Assembly: GCA_030041195.1 (NCBI GenBank)
Contig: JASHOI010000761.1
Location: 1-7,709, forward strand
Length of the DNA stretch: 7,709 nt
Source: Streptosporangiaceae bacterium
GTDB taxonomy: Bacteria; Actinomycetota; Actinomycetes; Streptosporangiales; Streptosporangiaceae
Direction of reading: 5' to 3'
The position numbers and the translations under genes were made by a program. Positions 5,686-7,709 of this stretch are shown in pieces (within the stretch, counting starts at the first letter, position 1; every line of letters starts with the position of its first letter). Under the pieces are notes generated by a model. That model was not told the DNA's origin. It saw only the letters and a list, made by a program, of their open reading frames with translations, and made no database searches.

Positions 5686-7344
5686 GTGACCGTCGCTGGC
5701 GGTGCGCCCGAGCCGCAGTTCGCCACGCGTGTCGGCGGCCCCAGAACACGGCGTGTCCGTATCCCGCTGACCCTGCCCGCGCGACCGGCGGCCCCGGCCA
5801 GGGAAGCCGCTCCGGCCGCCGCTCCGAGCCCGCCCCCGGAGCCGCTGCAGGACCGGGTCCGCTTGCTGCTCCGCCGTCACTGGCTGATAACCGTGCTGGC
5901 GGCTGCCGGGCTGCTGCTCCGGGCGGCCACCGAGCTCGCATACCAACCCGCCCTGATCTACGTCGACACGCTCAAGTACCTGTACGGCGCATCGCCCGGT
6001 GCCGACCCGCTGGGGTACAAGGTCGTTCTGCTCGCGGTCGGCAACCTCGAATTCGTGGCGCTGCTCCAGCATCTGCTCGGCGTTGCCGTGGCCGTCCTCA
6101 TCTATGTCGTCGCGCTGCGGCGCGGCGCGACCCGGTGGCTCGCGGCCCTGGCCGCCGTCCCGGTGCTGCTCGATGCCTACCAGATCCAGATGGAGCAGAC
6201 GATCATGCCGGACGTCTGGTTCGACGCGATGATCGTGGCCGGGCTGGCGGTCCTGCTCTGGCGCCCAGCGCTGACCGTCCCGTTCGCGATCGCGGGCGGC
6301 CTGATCCTCGGATCCTCGGCAACAGTCAGGGCGGCAGGCGAGATCCTTATCCTGCCCGCGCTGGTCTACGTGCTGGCGGCCGCTGGTGGCTGGCGCCGCG
6401 CGATCGATCTGGCCATCTCCCTGTGCGTGGCCTTCGCGCTGCCGATCCTCTGTTACTGCAGCGTCTCCTACGTCACGACCGGGCACTTCTGGCTGTCCCG
6501 CGCGCAGAGCACCTCCGGCAGGCTGGCGGCGGCGGCGGACTGTGCGACGCTGAAGCTGCCGGCCGATGTACGGCCGCTGTGCCCGACCCCGGGCGAGCAG
6601 GCGCAGGGTCCGGACTGGCTGGAGCACAGCACCCAATCGCCGCTGCACGCGGCTCCCATCCCGCCCGGTGCCAGCAGGGCCGCGCTGATCGGCATGCTGG
6701 ATTCGGCGGTCGAGCACCAGCAGCCGGGCAGGGTTGCGGCGGCGATCGCCCGCGATTCGGTGCGGCTCTTTGCTCTGACCCGCGATCCCATCGAATCGGT
6801 CACGCCGATCTCGCGCTGGCAGTTCCAGGACCATTACCCCGTGTACCCGCCGTGGGTAAACCTCGGGCCCGGAAAAACGATCATCGTCGGCGTGCAGAAG
6901 GTAGCGTTCGGCGCGTTCCACTTCCGGCGGCTCGGCCGGGAGCAGGTCGACCATCCGGTTGCGGCTTTCCTGCGCTCCTACCAGCTCGATGGCGGCTACA
7001 CGCCTGGTCCGCTGCTCGCGTTGTTCACGCTGGCGGGCGTCGTCGGCTCGGTCCTGGCGCTGCTGGGCCGGGCTGGTGGCGCCCGGGGCCGGCAGTTCGC
7101 CCTGGCTTGCCTGCTGTTCACGGTCACCGCCGCGACGGTGCTGCTGGTGCCGGACGTCCTGGAGTTTTCCTGGCGTTACCAGCTCCCGGCGGTGGTTACG
7201 CTCCCGCCAGCCGGCGTGCTGGGATTCGGCGCCATGCTGAACGCCGGCCGGGCCCGGAGCGAGTCCAGGGGTGAGCGCGTGATCGCGGCTTCCGACGTGG
7301 CCTGGGTCCCGGGAGCGGATTCAGGATCTCCAGACTCCGCATGA
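5686..7344 (+). CDS. GT-C-like polytopic membrane glycosyltransferase
   Basis: About 552 residues from GTG 5686. A Pro/Ala-rich cytosolic tail (1-60) precedes roughly nine hydrophobic spans, near 66-84, 121-142, 149-164, 181-193, 196-212, 217-262 (two), 441-460, 468-488 and 500-517. The first outside loop has IYVDTLKYLYG, with Asp94 in the position of the catalytic acid of GT-C enzymes. QHLLGVA (128-134) and DAYQIQMEQTIMPD (163-176) fit actinobacterial members that use polyprenyl-phosphate sugars. A large outer loop (about 263-440) holds Cys286 and Cys299, a possible disulfide. RYQLP (497-501) also recurs in this fold. A longer start at GTG 5572 is open but has poor codon bias; GGTGG seven bases before 5686 supports the shorter one. 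The next gene is a GT2 enzyme that could supply its donor. The acceptor is unknown. Confidence 0.7.
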   Translation: MTVAGGAPEPQFATRVGGPRTRRVRIPLTLPARPAAPAREAAPAAAPSPPPEPLQDRVRLLLRRHWLITVLAAAGLLLRAATELAYQPALIYVDTLKYLYGASPGADPLGYKVVLLAVGNLEFVALLQHLLGVAVAVLIYVVALRRGATRWLAALAAVPVLLDAYQIQMEQTIMPDVWFDAMIVAGLAVLLWRPALTVPFAIAGGLILGSSATVRAAGEILILPALVYVLAAAGGWRRAIDLAISLCVAFALPILCYCSVSYVTTGHFWLSRAQSTSGRLAAAADCATLKLPADVRPLCPTPGEQAQGPDWLEHSTQSPLHAAPIPPGASRAALIGMLDSAVEHQQPGRVAAAIARDSVRLFALTRDPIESVTPISRWQFQDHYPVYPPWVNLGPGKTIIVGVQKVAFGAFHFRRLGREQVDHPVAAFLRSYQLDGGYTPGPLLALFTLAGVVGSVLALLGRAGGARGRQFALACLLFTVTAATVLLVPDVLEFSWRYQLPAVVTLPPAGVLGFGAMLNAGRARSESRGERVIAASDVAWVPGADSGSPDSA

Positions 7345-7352
7345 TCCTGGAG
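7322..7352 (+). repeat. Competing inverted repeats across the GT-C stop codon
   Basis: CAGGATC at 7322-7328 is complementary to GATCCTG at 7343-7349, and CTCCAG at 7328-7333 to CTGGAG at 7347-7352. The arms overlap, so only one stem can form at a time. They bracket the TGA at 7342-7344. No T-run follows, and the downstream gene is 63 bases away in the same direction, so this is a weak terminator or an intercistronic processing or attenuation site at most. Confidence 0.3.
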
Positions 7353-7407
7353 CACTTCTAAAGGACCGTCTCAGTGCGGGCGCAACATCGCTGGACAGCC
7401 TGGAGGC

Positions 7408-7709
7408 ATGAGGAGTTCCGACTCACTGCTCCCAGCAGATCACTTACCTGCAACACAGTCACAGGCGCCACAGGCTCCGTCGGCATCATGCCCGGCCGGC
7501 GTCCAGGCCGAGATCGTGATTCCGGTGCGTAATGAGGAGCGGGATCTGGGTCGGAGTGTGCGCCGGCTGCACAGTTTTTTGGGTGCGGGGTTTCCGTTTT
7601 CGGCGCGGATCACGATTGCGGATAACGGCAGTGATGACGGGACGTGGTCGCGGGCGGTGGTGCTGGCGGCGGAGCTGGATGGGGTGGCTGCGGTGCGGCT
7701 GGAGCGTCC
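7408..7709 (+). CDS. GT2 polyprenyl-phosphate glycosyltransferase, N-terminal part
   Basis: The first 100 residues of a GT-A fold family 2 glycosyltransferase running off the right edge. After a 33-residue Ser/Ala/Pro/Gln-rich lead comes EIVIPVRNEERDL (35-47), the nucleotide-binding strand and loop, then ITIADNGSDDGTW (68-80), the version of the acidic motif typical of enzymes that load sugar onto dolichyl or polyprenyl phosphate. The ATG at 7408 is preceded by GGAGG with a single base between, too close for a normal ribosome binding site, but no better start is in frame. From about 7516 the codons switch to T- and G-ending forms (all three Phe are TTT). It lies 63 bases after the GT-C gene on the same strand, and the two could form a donor-making and donor-using pair. 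A C-terminal GtrA-like or membrane part, if any, is outside the window. Confidence 0.85.
   Translation, partial: MRSSDSLLPADHLPATQSQAPQAPSASCPAGVQAEIVIPVRNEERDLGRSVRRLHSFLGAGFPFSARITIADNGSDDGTWSRAVVLAAELDGVAAVRLER

Noticed and set aside
5479..6954. 491-codon minus-strand frame opposite the GT-C gene
   Set aside because: Arg/Gln/Asp/Gly-rich antisense shadow; the plus frame has ordered membrane spans and family motifs.
7322..7352. Confident intrinsic terminator after the GT-C gene
   Set aside because: Short competing stems overlap the stop codon, with no T-run, and the same-strand GT2 gene follows closely.
1..7709. CRISPR array, insertion sequence, integrase or prophage boundary
   Set aside because: No regularly spaced direct repeats, transposase or recombinase motifs, or terminal inverted repeats were found by reading both strands.

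Overview
The window is chromosomal DNA from a high-GC actinobacterium. Coding frames prefer G or C at the third codon position, several genes start with GTG, and there is a complete WhiB-type iron-sulfur regulator, a family confined to Actinobacteria and their phages. I cannot name a genus from sequence alone. I see no tRNA, rRNA, CRISPR array, transposase or integrase.

Left part: a glycosyltransferase of the MGDG-synthase/GT28 type runs off the left edge on the minus strand (1-674). It is preceded by a 454-base non-coding stretch with overlapping inverted repeats. Next, also on the minus strand, is a two-gene unit: a small single-span membrane protein (about 2444-2689) and, 13 bases downstream, an NDH-2-like FAD/NAD(P)H oxidoreductase (1129-2430).

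Middle: divergent from that unit is a tightly packed plus-strand set. It holds a 66-residue conserved small protein (2782-2982), a WhiB protein with a C-terminal extension (3007-3369), and, overlapping it by four bases, a 155-residue protein that looks like only the C-terminal part of a family III CoA-transferase (3366-3833). Facing it, 13 bases away, is a Tat-exported protein of the N,N-dimethylformamidase large-subunit family (3847-5442, minus).

Right part: a GT-C-like polytopic membrane protein (about 5686-7344, plus) is preceded by a possible 23-codon leader frame with a strong Shine-Dalgarno sequence. It is followed by the start of a GT2 polyprenyl-phosphate glycosyltransferase (7408 to the edge). 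The last two make a plausible pair in which GT2 makes a lipid-linked sugar and GT-C transfers it outside the membrane.

The genes look like two themes side by side: redox and respiration with its sensor (NDH-2, small membrane protein, WhiB), and envelope glycan or glycolipid assembly (GT28, GT-C, GT2, and perhaps the Tat-exported protein). No known named system is evident. The points most worth checking are the CoA-transferase fragment fused in overlap to WhiB, the small membrane partner of NDH-2, the leader frame before the GT-C gene, and the shared T/G-ending codon style of the two edge glycosyltransferases.
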